NCBI RefSeq assembly: GCF_005405925.1
Contig: NZ_BJHV01000001.1
Location: 4,092,001-4,156,000, forward strand
DNA length: 64,000 nucleotides
Direction of reading: 5' to 3'
From: Streptomyces antimycoticus
GTDB taxonomy: Bacteria; Actinomycetota; Actinomycetes; Streptomycetales; Streptomycetaceae
The notes beneath the pieces are model-generated. The model was given only the letters and a program-made list of their open reading frames with translations, did not search any database and had not been told where the DNA came from. The first letter of the stretch is position 1. The number at the start of each line of letters is the position of its first letter. Shown here piece after piece: positions 16,066-25,023 of the stretch. The position numbers and the translations under genes are program-made.

Positions 16066-17023
16066 CGGCCCCCCTCGTTGTTGTCGTTGGCGTAGAAGAC
16101 CCAGGCCCGGGAGGTGCGGAAGAGCACCGCGGTGACGACCCCGATGGCCAGCAGCAGCGCCCAGGCCATGGCGGAGGCGTAGCCCATATGGGAGGCGGTG
16201 AAGCCGCGGTCGTAGAGGTAGAGCGTGTAGACCAGCGTGGAGTCGGCGGGTCCGCCCTTGCCCGCGCTGACCGCGAAGGCGGGGGTGAAGACCTGGAACG
16301 CCTGGATCATCTGGAGCACCAGGTTGAAGAAGAGCACCGGGGAGAGCATCGGGATGGTGATGGAGCGGAACTGCCGCCACCAGGAGGCCCCGTCGACCGC
16401 GGCCGCCTCGTACAGCTCCACGGGTATCTGCTGAAGCCCGGCCAGGAAGATCACCATGGGGGCGCCGAACTGCCAGATGGTCAGCAGCGCGACCGACAGG
16501 ATGGCCCAGCCCGGCTTGTTGATCCAGCCGCCGATGTCGATGCCCATACCGGAGAGCAGATTGTCCACCGAGCCGCCGTCGTTGAAGATCGCCCGCCAGA
16601 CCAGGGCGATGGACATCGACGCGCCGAGCAGCGAGGGCGCGTAGAACGCCGAGCGGTAGAAGCCCTTGCCGCGCTTGACCGACTTCAGCGCGATGGCGAC
16701 GGCGAGCGCCATGGCGAGCTGCAGGGGCACCGCGATCACGACATACGTCAGGGTCGTGATGACCGACCGCCAGTAGCGGGGGTCCTCGGTGAACATCTGC
16801 GTGTAGTTGCGGAGGCCGATCCACTGGGGCGCGTCGAACATGTCGTAGTCGGTGAACGACAGATACAGGGACACGGCCATGGGCAGCAGCGTCAGCACGG
16901 CGGCGCCGAGCACCCATGGGGACAGGAACACCCAGGCGGCCCCCTGCCGCTCGCGCTTCGGCGCCCGCTTGCCGCCGGTGGCGGGGGCGCGGCGTCCTGG
17001 GGGCGGGTCGCGGTCGCGGTCAT
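16062..17023 (-). CDS. Carbohydrate ABC transporter permease (MalF type), apparent N-terminal frameshift
   Basis: Partner permease of the CUT1 importer. The body from 16931 to 16062 is intact: first helix FLSPWVLGAAVLTLLPMAVS and EAA loop EAAAVDGASWWRQFRSITIP. The expected start, an ATG at 17023 overlapping the binding-protein stop (ATGA), reads MTATATRP in a different frame. Adding one base to the G5 run at 16999-17003 (C5 on the coding strand) joins it to PGRRAPATGGKRAPKRERQG and the first helix, giving 320 residues. Otherwise translation would have to start at GTG 16931 with almost no cytoplasmic N-terminus. A base-calling error is likely. Confidence 0.84.
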
Positions 17024-18309
17024 TGCCTCAGCTCCGCCTTCGCCTCGGTGATGTAGTTCTCCGCCGCCTCGCGCGGCGACAAGCGCTCGTAGCTGACCTG
17101 GTCGTAGTCGCGCGAGAAGGTGGACTGCAGGGAGGTGTCACCCTTGGGCGGCGCGGGCGGCGGGTCGTTCAGCTTGCCCTCGAACTGCTTCTGGTACGTG
17201 GAGATGACCTGGTCGAAGCCCTCCAGCTTGGGCAGGACGCCCTGCCGGATGGTGTCGTTGGCCGGGATGCCGCGGGAGGCGCCGAGGATGGCGCCCGCCT
17301 CCTTGTCGTTGAGCAGGAAGTCGATGAACTGGGCCGCCTGCTTGGGGTGTCCGGTCTTGGCCGAGGCACCGAAGAACATCGACGGCTTGAAGTACTGCCC
17401 GGGGGTGCCGTCCTCGCCGACCGGGAACGGTGCCAGCTTCAGCCCCTCGCCGACGATGGCCGAATAGCCGCTGACGGGGGCGTCCCAGTTGAAGTCGGCG
17501 ACAGACTTCAGCCGACCCAGCGGGGTGTTCTCCACCGTGCCGTCCATCTGGGTGGTCTGCTCGGCGGACGAGACCGCCCCCTCCTTGCGCAGCCCCGTGC
17601 ACCACTCCCAGTAGCGGGTCAGATCGTCGGCGGTGAAGCCGAGCTTCTCGTCCTTGGTGTAGAGGGACTTGCCCCGGCTGCGCAGCCAGATCTCGAAGAC
17701 GTCCTCGCTCTGGCCCGGGTCGGTGGAGCCGACCCGCCCCTTCGTCGCCGGGGACGCCGCCAGCTTGCGCATCGCGTCGGCCCAGTCGTTCCAGGTCCAG
17801 GTCAGGGTCGGTTCGGGGACGCCCGCCTTGCGCCACAGCGTGGCGTCGTACGCCATCGTCTCGGTGCCGCGGGCCACCGGGAGCGCGTACTGCTTGCCGT
17901 CCACTACCCCGGTGGCCAGCAGCCCCTTGTCGATCTCCGAGGTGCGCAACTCGGGGTGTTTGCCGAGGTTCAGCAGGATGCCGGAGGTGGCGTACTGGTT
18001 GATCTGCCGGTAGTCCAGCTGCATCACATCGGGGGCGTCGCCGCCCGCCGCCTGCGTGGCCAGCTTCGCCTTGTAGGTGTCGAAGCCCGCGAAGGACGTG
18101 CTGATGTCGATGTCGGGATGGTGCTTCTCGAAGAGCCCCACGGCCTCTTCGGTGCGGGCGGCCCGGTCGGGGTTTCCCCACCAGGTGAACCGCAGGCTGA
18201 CCTTGCCGCCCGAGCCGCCGCCGCCATCGCCGCCGCAGCCCGTGAGAGTCCCCCCGAGCGTGAGCACGAGAGCCAGGGCGCAGGACGCCTTTGTCCTGTT
18301 TCTGCGCAT
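17020..18309 (-). CDS. Sugar ABC transporter substrate-binding lipoprotein
   Basis: Extracellular solute-binding protein (family 1) that captures the oligosaccharide and delivers it to the two permeases. The 429-residue precursor starts MRRNRTKASCALALV and has lipobox LTGC near residue 24, so it is lipid-anchored. The mature part has the SBP fold with FTWWGNPDRAARTEEAV and APDVMQLDYRQINQYA. The start at 18309 has AGGAGGGAGG upstream. It leads the transport genes: binding protein, two permeases, DUF624, then lyase-like protein, all closely spaced or overlapping. Confidence 0.94.
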   Translation of the reverse strand: MRRNRTKASCALALVLTLGGTLTGCGGDGGGGSGGKVSLRFTWWGNPDRAARTEEAVGLFEKHHPDIDISTSFAGFDTYKAKLATQAAGGDAPDVMQLDYRQINQYATSGILLNLGKHPELRTSEIDKGLLATGVVDGKQYALPVARGTETMAYDATLWRKAGVPEPTLTWTWNDWADAMRKLAASPATKGRVGSTDPGQSEDVFEIWLRSRGKSLYTKDEKLGFTADDLTRYWEWCTGLRKEGAVSSAEQTTQMDGTVENTPLGRLKSVADFNWDAPVSGYSAIVGEGLKLAPFPVGEDGTPGQYFKPSMFFGASAKTGHPKQAAQFIDFLLNDKEAGAILGASRGIPANDTIRQGVLPKLEGFDQVISTYQKQFEGKLNDPPPAPPKGDTSLQSTFSRDYDQVSYERLSPREAAENYITEAKAELRQ

Positions 18310-18376
18310 ACCGGAGCCGACCTCCCTCCTGAATTCCGTTGAGCGTATGAGCGTGCGTGGTGGTGTTCTACGGCGG

Positions 18377-19135
18377 CTATTCGCCGTAGTACGGGAGCGT
18401 GACACCCGGCAGTTCGTACTCGTCCCGGCGGCCGCACATGCCGTAGCCGCCCCGGCGGCTGGGCCCGGTCGCGGTGACCCGCGCCTCGGCCAGATGCGAG
18501 GGGTCGCCCGCGGCGAGCGCGGTGAGCTGCTCACCGGTGCGCCGCGCGGCGGCGAGCGCCCCATCCCGCCAGCGCGGCTCCCACTCCTTCACCTTGGGCG
18601 CGGCGATCCGCACCGCCGCCTCGTGGAAGGCGCGCAGCGGTCCCTCGTCGCCGCTCTCGGCGGCGGCCCGCAGCGTCAGATAGCCCTCGATCGCCAGGTC
18701 CCGGCGGCGCCGGGCGGCCGCGTCGGCCTCCGGCCCCTCCTTGGCGGGCAGCGCGGCGGCCGCCGCGTACCGCTCGGGGTCGGCCAGCACCTCGGGCGGG
18801 AAGGTGAAGACGGCGTCCCCGGCCTCCGGCAGCCCGCTGTTCTGCATCAGCACGGTCACCTTGAGGCCGCCGCCCTGCACCATCCGGTGCACCGTGCCGG
18901 GGGTGAACCACACCACCGCGCCCGGCTCCAGCGGGGTCTCGGTGAAGCCGTCCCCGACGGTCAGGGTCTGCACGGCGCCGCGACCGGCGGTGACCACATA
19001 CGCCTCGGTGCAGGCCAGATGGAGATGGGGGCTGCCGCCGCACACGCCGTCGGCGGCCTCCCACTCGTACGCGCTGATGTGGGACATCCCCACGCCACCC
19101 GGCAGCGGGGCGAACATCTCGCTCATCCGGCTCAC
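18377..19135 (-). CDS. Cupin-domain protein
   Basis: A protein of about 252 residues. Residues 1-100 are a cupin barrel with the metal motif GGSPHLHLACTEAYVVTAG and second box PGTVHRMVQGGG. The C-terminal half is helical and not recognised, ending in GRRDEYELPGVTLPYYGE. It may bind or isomerise a sugar acid, or act as a sensor. The GTG at 19135 overlaps the stop of the DUF6807 gene (GTGA), and ATG at 19126 is an alternative start. It lies 67 bp upstream of the binding-protein gene in the same direction. Confidence 0.8.
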   Translation of the reverse strand: MSRMSEMFAPLPGGVGMSHISAYEWEAADGVCGGSPHLHLACTEAYVVTAGRGAVQTLTVGDGFTETPLEPGAVVWFTPGTVHRMVQGGGLKVTVLMQNSGLPEAGDAVFTFPPEVLADPERYAAAAALPAKEGPEADAAARRRRDLAIEGYLTLRAAAESGDEGPLRAFHEAAVRIAAPKVKEWEPRWRDGALAAARRTGEQLTALAAGDPSHLAEARVTATGPSRRGGYGMCGRRDEYELPGVTLPYYGE

Positions 19136-20106
19136 CACCCGTGGTTCTTGAGGTAGCCCTCGGCGCGCGCCCGGTCCCAGGCGCCGTCGGCGACCACCAC
19201 CCGGTAGCGGTAGCCGAAGGACTCCCCCGGGGGAAGCTCGAACTCCTCGAAGAACGCCCAGGAGGGGGCGACCGAGGGGATCGGCTCGGAGCGCACGAAC
19301 CAGTGGGAGGCGTGGATGGATTCAGTGTTGTCGAGGTTTTCCGGCGCGTGCGCGAACAGCAGCGTGGAGTGCCCGTCCACGCCGTCGTGCTCACCGGTGA
19401 AGGCGACCCAGGGGGCCTCGGCGGCCGGGGTGCCCATCAGGTCGGAGGCGCCCTTCTCGCCCTCGCCGCCGCGCCCGTCCGGGCCGATCACGTCGCCGCC
19501 GGTGAAGTCGCGCGGGCCGCGCCAGTTGAGCCCGGTGTATCCGGCCATCTCCCGGCCGGCGGTGGTCGGGGAGCCGAAGTGCAGGGCCTCGCCGCGGATG
19601 TTGGTGAGGCGGATGGACCAGTCCAGGGCCCAGGTGCCCTCCTCCGGTTCCACCGAGTGGAGTTCGATGGTGCGCACCTCGCGCGCCCACTCCTGGCCAC
19701 CGCTGTGTTGTACAGAAGGATTGGCGACCCATGTGAGGTTCTCCACGAAGCGCAGCCGGTCGTCCGCGACCGCGAACTCCTCGAAGCCGTCGTGGCGCAT
19801 CGAGCCCACGCGCTCCTCGACATGCTGGTAGCCCTGCTCGGGACCGAGGTAGGAGTTGCCGCCCCAGAAGTTCTGGCCGGACAGATGGCTGGAGGTCATC
19901 TGCAGGCCCTTGTGCCAGCGGTGGTCGCTGGGCCGGTAGCCGGAGACCGGGTTCCCGGCGAGGGTGCGCAGCGGGTGGGCGTAGGGCTTACGGGCCTCGA
20001 AGGCTTCCGGGTCGGGCCGGTAGACGTAGGCCATCAGCTCGACGCCGCCGGAGGCGACCGAGATCCGTGTCCCGTGGGTGTGCGTGACGGTGATGTGCTG
20101 GGTCAT
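19132..20106 (-). CDS. DUF6807 (PmoA-like) family protein
   Basis: A 324-residue all-beta protein of the DUF6807 family, often annotated as methane oxygenase PmoA although it is unrelated to methane oxidation. Family-like segments are ELMAYVYRPDPEAF, RPYAHP-type (KPYAHPLRTLAG), PSDHRWHKGL and FFEEFELPPGESFGYRYRV. These proteins are usually encoded beside Gfo/Idh/MocA oxidoreductases in glycan-use loci, as here. The ATG at 20106 lies 7 bp after the upstream oxidoreductase stop. Biochemical role unknown. Confidence 0.84.
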   Translation of the reverse strand: MTQHITVTHTHGTRISVASGGVELMAYVYRPDPEAFEARKPYAHPLRTLAGNPVSGYRPSDHRWHKGLQMTSSHLSGQNFWGGNSYLGPEQGYQHVEERVGSMRHDGFEEFAVADDRLRFVENLTWVANPSVQHSGGQEWAREVRTIELHSVEPEEGTWALDWSIRLTNIRGEALHFGSPTTAGREMAGYTGLNWRGPRDFTGGDVIGPDGRGGEGEKGASDLMGTPAAEAPWVAFTGEHDGVDGHSTLLFAHAPENLDNTESIHASHWFVRSEPIPSVAPSWAFFEEFELPPGESFGYRYRVVVADGAWDRARAEGYLKNHGW

Positions 20107-20113
20107 GGCGGCC

Positions 20114-21270
20114 TCAGCTCTCCTTGGTGGTGGCGGTCGCTGCCTTCGGCGCCCAAGCGGGGTGGTTGCCGTGCATGGCGTCGTAGTACGGGTCCCCGGG
20201 CACGATCTCGCCCGCGCGCACGGGCTGCCCGGTGAAGGCCGCCTTGTAGAGCGCGGCGATGAACTCGAGGGTGCGGCGGGCGTCCTGGCCGCTGCCGGGG
20301 GCCGTACGCCGTCGCGTATCGCGTCCAGCAGCCCGGTCAGCTGGGCCCCGTGCGAGCTGGGCAGATCGGCGGCCGGGGTGCGCCAGCGCTGCTGCCGGGC
20401 GGGCTCGTCGCGGAGGTGCGGCGCGGGGGTGTAGACCCAGTCGTCGTTGCGGTGGCCGTAGAGATGGGTCAGCTCGACGGTGGCGTCCGCGCAGTCGATG
20501 CGGATCCGGCTGACCTCGTCGGGCGAGAGCACGCTGTTGACGACGGTGGCCATAGCGCCGTTCGCGAACCGCACCAGCGCGGTGGACACGTCCTCGCTCT
20601 CCACCTCGTGGATCAGCCGTCCGGCCATGCCGCGGATCTCGGTCCAGTCGCCGAGGAGATGGAGCAGCAGATCCATCTGGTGGATGCCGTGGCCCATCGA
20701 GGGGCCGCCGCCCTCGGTCTCCCAGCGGCCGCGCCACGGCACCGCGTAATAGGCGGTGTCGCGGTGCCAGGTGGTCTGGCAGTGGGCCACCAGCGGCTGC
20801 CCCAGGGCGCCCTCGGCCAGCAGCTCGCGGGCGTGGACGGCGCCCGAGCCGTAGCGGTGCTGGAAGACCACCGAGGCGTACGGACCGCCCGCCTCCCGCT
20901 CGGCCGCGGCTATCTCGTCGTACTCGGCGAGCGTGAGGCACAGCGGCTTCTCGCACAGCACCCAGGCGCCGGCCTTCAGCGCGGCCACCGTCTGCTCGCG
21001 GTGCAGGGAGGGCGGGGTGCCGATGAGGACCAGATCGGGGCGTTCGGCCTCCAGCATGGCCGCCACATCGGAGTAGCCGGTGACGGCGAAGGTGCCGCCT
21101 TCGGCCGCCGCGGCGCGGAAGGCATCGAGTCGGTCGGCGGCCACGTCGACCGCGGCGACGAGGTCCACACGGTCGGCGTGATCACGTAGTGCGGGCAGAT
21201 GGCTGCCGGTGACGATTCCTCCGGTGCCGACCACTGCGGCACGGATACGGGCGGTGGCTGCTGCGGCCAT
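20114..21270 (-). CDS. Gfo/Idh/MocA family oxidoreductase, apparent frameshift
   Basis: NAD(P)-dependent sugar oxidoreductase and the first gene of the main operon. The Rossmann start ([19 protein letters not shown]), the [13 protein letters not shown] segment with the catalytic Lys and [16 protein letters not shown] are clear. After AIRDGVRPP the frame breaks. One extra base in the G5 run at 20297-20301 restores [20 protein letters not shown] and the end [11 protein letters not shown], 385 residues in all, stopping at 20114 just before the DUF6807 start. Left as written, the frame would fuse it to the DUF6807 protein, which is an artefact. GAGGAG precedes the ATG at 21270. Confidence 0.86.
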
Positions 21271-21293
21271 GGGCTGAGGCTCCTCGCCGGGGG

Positions 21294-21304
21294 TAAGCGC
21301 TTGC
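21294..21304. promoter_or_regulatory. LacI-type operator in the divergent promoter region
   Basis: TAAGCGCTTGC with the perfect core AAGCGCTT at 21295-21302. It lies 24 bp before the oxidoreductase start at 21270 and upstream of the divergent LacI-family gene at 21454. It is the best candidate for the cluster's main operator. Confidence 0.65.
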
Positions 21305-21453
21305 TGGGGAGGACCCTAGGCATGGTCCGGATGACAGGACAAGACCCTGGACGGCAGAATCGCGCCGCTCATGGAGTGAGAGCATGGGAGCGCCAACCAG
21401 TGCGCGCGGTGTCCCAGAAGGTGACCATCGGGTGACCATCCAACGGAGGAAAC

Positions 21454-22512
21454 ATGGCAGTGACCCTGGCCGATGTGGCGGCACGGGCTCGGGTCTCGGC
21501 GGCCACCGTGTCGCGTGTCCTGAGTGGCAACTACCCCGTCGCGGAGTCGACCCGGACCCGGGTGCTGCGCGCGGTCGATGAGCTGGAATACGTGGTCAAC
21601 GGCCCGGCAAGCGCTCTCGCCGCCGCCACCTCCGATCTGGTCGGGGTACTCGTCAACGACATCGCGGACCCCTTCTTCGGCATCATGGCGGGCGCCGTAC
21701 AGGCCGAGATGGGCGCACCCGCGGGCGAACCGGGCCGCGGCGCCGAGAAGCTCGCGGTCATCTGCAACACCGGCGGTTCGCCCGAGCGCGAGCTGAACTA
21801 CCTCACCCTGCTGCAGCGGCAGCGCGCCGCCGCCGTCGTGCTCACCGGCGGCGCGGTCGAGCACCCCGACCACGCCGCCGCCGTGGCCACCAAGGCGTCC
21901 CGGCTGGCCGCGTCCGGCACCCGGGTGGTGCTGTGCGGCCGCCCGCCGATCGCGGACGCGACCACCCTCACCTTCGACAACCGCGGCGGCGCCCGCCGCC
22001 TCACCGAACATCTGCTGACCCTCGGCCACCGCCGCATCGGCTATGTCGCGGGCCCCGCCGAGCGCACCACGACCCGCCACCGGCTGGAGGGCCACCGGGC
22101 GGCGCTCAGCGCCGCCAAAGTGAACAGTCTCGACACCGACATGGAGCGGCTCACCGTGCACGGCCTGTACGACCGCGCCTCCGGCTATGACGCGACCCTC
22201 GAACTGCTGCGCCGCGACCGGGGGTTGACGGCCATAGTCGCCGCCAACGACACCATCGCGCTCGGCGTCTGCGCGGCCCTGCGCGACCAGGGCCTGCGGA
22301 TCCCCGAGGACGTCTCGGTCGCGGGCTTCGACGACCTTCCGTTCAGCGCGGACGCGGTCCCGGCCCTCACCACGATGCGGCTGCCGCTGCACGAGGCGGG
22401 CGCCCGGGCCGGGCGCCTGGCCCTGGGCCGCGAGCCGCAGCCGCCGGGCGGGGTGGCGATGGTCCGCGCCGAACTGATGGCTCGCGCCTCGACGGCCCCG
22501 CCGCGCGGCTGA
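21454..22512 (+). CDS. LacI-family regulator of the catabolic cluster
   Basis: A 352-residue LacI/GalR regulator. The N-terminal helix-turn-helix (TLADVAARARVSAATVSRVL) is followed by the hinge and a sugar-sensing domain (GVLVNDIADPFFGIMAGAVQ; IVAANDTIALGVCAAL; VAGFDDLPFS). It is transcribed divergently from the operon it most likely represses, with the AAGCGCTT palindrome in between. Start ATG at 21454 is preceded by GGAGGAAAC. No break is seen in this gene, in contrast to the LacI gene of the ribose operon. Confidence 0.92.
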   Translation: MAVTLADVAARARVSAATVSRVLSGNYPVAESTRTRVLRAVDELEYVVNGPASALAAATSDLVGVLVNDIADPFFGIMAGAVQAEMGAPAGEPGRGAEKLAVICNTGGSPERELNYLTLLQRQRAAAVVLTGGAVEHPDHAAAVATKASRLAASGTRVVLCGRPPIADATTLTFDNRGGARRLTEHLLTLGHRRIGYVAGPAERTTTRHRLEGHRAALSAAKVNSLDTDMERLTVHGLYDRASGYDATLELLRRDRGLTAIVAANDTIALGVCAALRDQGLRIPEDVSVAGFDDLPFSADAVPALTTMRLPLHEAGARAGRLALGREPQPPGGVAMVRAELMARASTAPPRG

Positions 22513-22660
22513 ACAATGCACTCCGCGCGGGCGGGTCTCCTCGGTACGAGGGAGTCTCCTCCGCACGGAGGGTGGGCCACCGGGGCCGTCACTCCGGCGG
22601 GGGCCCGGAGCCCAGTAGCCCGCCCCGGCTATGCGCCGGTCCGCCGGCGGGGCGCGCGGA

Positions 22661-22938
22661 TCACCGGGCGGTCGCCGTCCGGCGGGGCGGGGCGCTGTGC
22701 GGCGCGGGCCGCCTCGCATGCGGCGCGGGCCCCTCGCACGAGGGGCACAGACATATAGCTGGTACGTCTCGGTGACGCTGCCGTAGTCCACCTCCACCGT
22801 GCAGATCGGCCGATCCGCGTAGAGGCGTGCCGCGCACAGGGCGCAGTTCCAGCCCTGGAGCTGGCCGAAGACCCACTTCCGGCCCGGGGTCCGCAGCTCC
22901 GCTATCCGCTCCCGCTCGGTGCGCTCGTCCTCCGTCAC
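22661..22938 (-). CDS. Small Cys-containing (zinc-ribbon-like) protein, apparent frameshift
   Basis: A hypothetical protein of about 92 residues, of a type I recall beside XRE regulators in Streptomyces. The N-terminus is VTEDERTERERIAELRTPGR, then GWNCALCAARLYADRPICTV. In the written frame YQLYVC is followed by a non-family tail. Adding one base to the G4 run at 22742-22745 gives YVCAPSCEGPAPHARRP and a stop at 22661, so that CxxC and CxxxC pairs can bind a metal. The GTG at 22938 overlaps the stop of the next gene upstream (GTGA). Function unknown. Confidence 0.7.
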
Positions 22939-23528
22939 CGGGTGTGCCCCCGTTCGCGGGCGCGGCGCATGGCGGCGGCCTCGGCGACCGGGTCGCGCCG
23001 GTGGGCCAAGGCGTGGGTCGGGCAGGCGTACACCGTGCGGCCGGGTCCGCTGCCGCCGTGCTGGACGTCCACGATGACCGGCTCGTCGGTGGGCAGCTCG
23101 CAGCGATAGCAGGTCTGGCGTCCCTGTGGGACCGGGCCGAGTTCGACGCGGTCGGCCTCGGCCAGCGCTCCCCACAGCTTCCAGGCGTCGGTCAGGTAGT
23201 GGTCGACCGAGAGCGGCACGCGCCAGTGGGTGCCGGGCGGCGTGGTCCAGGAGTTGGGCGGCACGCCGAGGTAGGTGCACTCGTCCGCCAGCTCGCTCAG
23301 GACCCGGACCTGCCGCAGATGCCAGCTCGTGGCCGAGCCCACCGCGACGAGCCAGTACAGGGTGCCGTACTTGTCCTGGATGACGGCGCCGTTCTCGTCG
23401 CCGAGGAGCTTTAAGGCGCGTTCCCCGACGGTCGGCGCGGCCCGTACGGCATCCCACCACTTGCCTGCGGGTAACGCCTGGACATCCACGGCGGGCGGCG
23501 GTGTCCACGGTAAGGCTCTGGTCGTCAC
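22935..23528 (-). CDS. Conserved Streptomyces hypothetical protein with C-terminal Cys motif
   Basis: A 197-residue protein without a named function. The N-terminal part (GKWWDAVRAAPTVGERALKL; DKYGTLYWLVAVGSATSW; TYLGVPPNSWTTPPGTHWR) matches a family I recall beside XRE regulators. The C-terminal part has CYRCELP and YACPTH, a probable zinc site. GTG at 23528 has AGGGGAG at proper spacing. The longer reading to 23636 lacks one. It overlaps the small Cys protein gene, so the pair is co-translated. Both lie downstream of the XRE-TPR regulator on the same strand. Confidence 0.78.
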   Translation of the reverse strand: MTTRALPWTPPPAVDVQALPAGKWWDAVRAAPTVGERALKLLGDENGAVIQDKYGTLYWLVAVGSATSWHLRQVRVLSELADECTYLGVPPNSWTTPPGTHWRVPLSVDHYLTDAWKLWGALAEADRVELGPVPQGRQTCYRCELPTDEPVIVDVQHGGSGPGRTVYACPTHALAHRRDPVAEAAAMRRARERGHTR

Positions 23529-23701
23529 GTCGGGCTCCCCTGCTGATCTGCGACGGGCGGCGCCGAACAGGTTCCTGGCGGGAGCAAGGGCCGACGCCGC
23601 CTCGATGCGGATCACGCTAGGTGTGCGTGCGGTCACATCCCAGTGACGAGGCGCATCAGGCGCTGGCCCAATGCCGGAGCGAGTACGACGTCACGTCCTA
23701 G

Positions 23702-24916
23702 TCAGAGAGCGGGCTCAACCCCCAGTCGGGCGGCCAGCCCCCGGAGCCGGGTGTTCCGCCGCCTCTCCTCGTCGCGCATCTCCAAGACCGTGGCCCGCGC
23801 GAGCATCTGATACCGGATCCATTCGGGCTGGTCGGCTTCCACTTCCAGCAGCGTGTCCAGCGCTCCCTCGCTGTCGCCCATCTGATACTGAGCCTGGGCC
23901 ACGTCCAACCGGTGGGCGGCCAGGTGCACCGGGCGCTTGATCAAATCGCGGCGCACATCCTCGGAAGCTTCCAGCGCCTTCTCCGGCTCGGGCTCGCTGC
24001 CCGCCATGACGACGTTGACGATCTGCGTCTTGACGTCGACCGGAGAGAAGGCAGTGCCGTAGGTGCGCACGGCCCCGGACCGGACAGCCGCAGCCTCGGC
24101 GAAGTTGAGGTACTGATCGGCGTCGGCCTTGCGATCCTGGCGCGCGGCAGGCGTGGCCGCCGCCACCAACAGGTTGCCGTACACCGCGTATTGAGCGCTC
24201 GTGCCGCGCCGCATGGACGGCTCCAGCGCGTCCGCCTTCCGCTCGGCGACCGACTGCGCCTCCTCCCACCGGCCCTGCTGCACCCACGACAGCGTGGAGA
24301 CGCCCATCCCCTCCATCAGCGGATCGGATGCGCGCTGGGCTGCCTGCAACTGCTTCGCCACGGCCTCGAAAGCCCAGTCGACATGACCAGCCTGCGTCGC
24401 GAGGCTGGCCGCAAGCTGGTACGAGAGCGCGAGCTGGTTCCAGACCTGATCGGCGAGCGAGCCGGTCGCCTCCCGGGCCACGGCACGCCCGTCACGGAGG
24501 AGAAGCGGCAGCGAGCCGGCGAGCTCGCTGTACCCGCCTTCCCAGTAGAGCGTGGTGGCCGCCCGGACTTGACGCATCCAGTCGTCTGCCGCAGGCGGAT
24601 CCTCGTCGAGATCGTCGGCAGGTACACCCGGCAGGGCGCTGATGTCCTGGATGGCGTCACGCAAGGCGATCAGCCCGCCGTCGTCGTCAGGGAGTTCTGT
24701 GGTCACGGTGGGCTGTCCCAGTAGTCGATCCAGCTCGGTATCGAGGGCCCTCGCCAACTTCCGGAGAGTGCCCAGGCGCGCCGACTGCCGGACGTTCTGC
24801 TCCAGCTTCCGGATGGTGTCGACGTGGACGCCCGACCGTTCCGCCAGCTCTTCCTGGGTGATGTCGCGGTAGCGCCGGAGTTCGCCGAGGCGGTCACCGA
24901 TGGACTTGCTGTTCAT
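23702..24916 (-). CDS. XRE-family regulator with TPR-like domain
   Basis: A 404-residue DNA-binding regulator. Residues 5-65 form an XRE helix-turn-helix (LGELRRYRDITQEELAERSG, then VHVDTIRKLEQ). The remainder is helical TPR-like sequence (WNQLALSYQLAASLATQAGH; VDWAFEAVAKQLQAAQRA), which suggests control by a peptide or partner protein. ATG at 24916 is preceded by GGGGGGA. It lies 173 bp upstream of the two Cys-containing proteins in the same direction. Target genes unknown. Confidence 0.86.
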   Translation of the reverse strand: MNSKSIGDRLGELRRYRDITQEELAERSGVHVDTIRKLEQNVRQSARLGTLRKLARALDTELDRLLGQPTVTTELPDDDGGLIALRDAIQDISALPGVPADDLDEDPPAADDWMRQVRAATTLYWEGGYSELAGSLPLLLRDGRAVAREATGSLADQVWNQLALSYQLAASLATQAGHVDWAFEAVAKQLQAAQRASDPLMEGMGVSTLSWVQQGRWEEAQSVAERKADALEPSMRRGTSAQYAVYGNLLVAAATPAARQDRKADADQYLNFAEAAAVRSGAVRTYGTAFSPVDVKTQIVNVVMAGSEPEPEKALEASEDVRRDLIKRPVHLAAHRLDVAQAQYQMGDSEGALDTLLEVEADQPEWIRYQMLARATVLEMRDEERRRNTRLRGLAARLGVEPAL

Positions 24917-25023
24917 GAAGTGTCCCCCCACCGGAAGGTCTTTGGGCCACGGTACGCCCGGGGAGGGGAGCCGTGGGAGCCCGGCAAGCACTGGGCACAC
25001 GAACGAGCCCCCTCGCTGCGCGG

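Noticed and set aside
19132..21270. Oxidoreductase-DUF6807 fusion protein
   Set aside because: The fusion arises only from one missing base at 20297-20301. The natural end and start of the two genes are both present.
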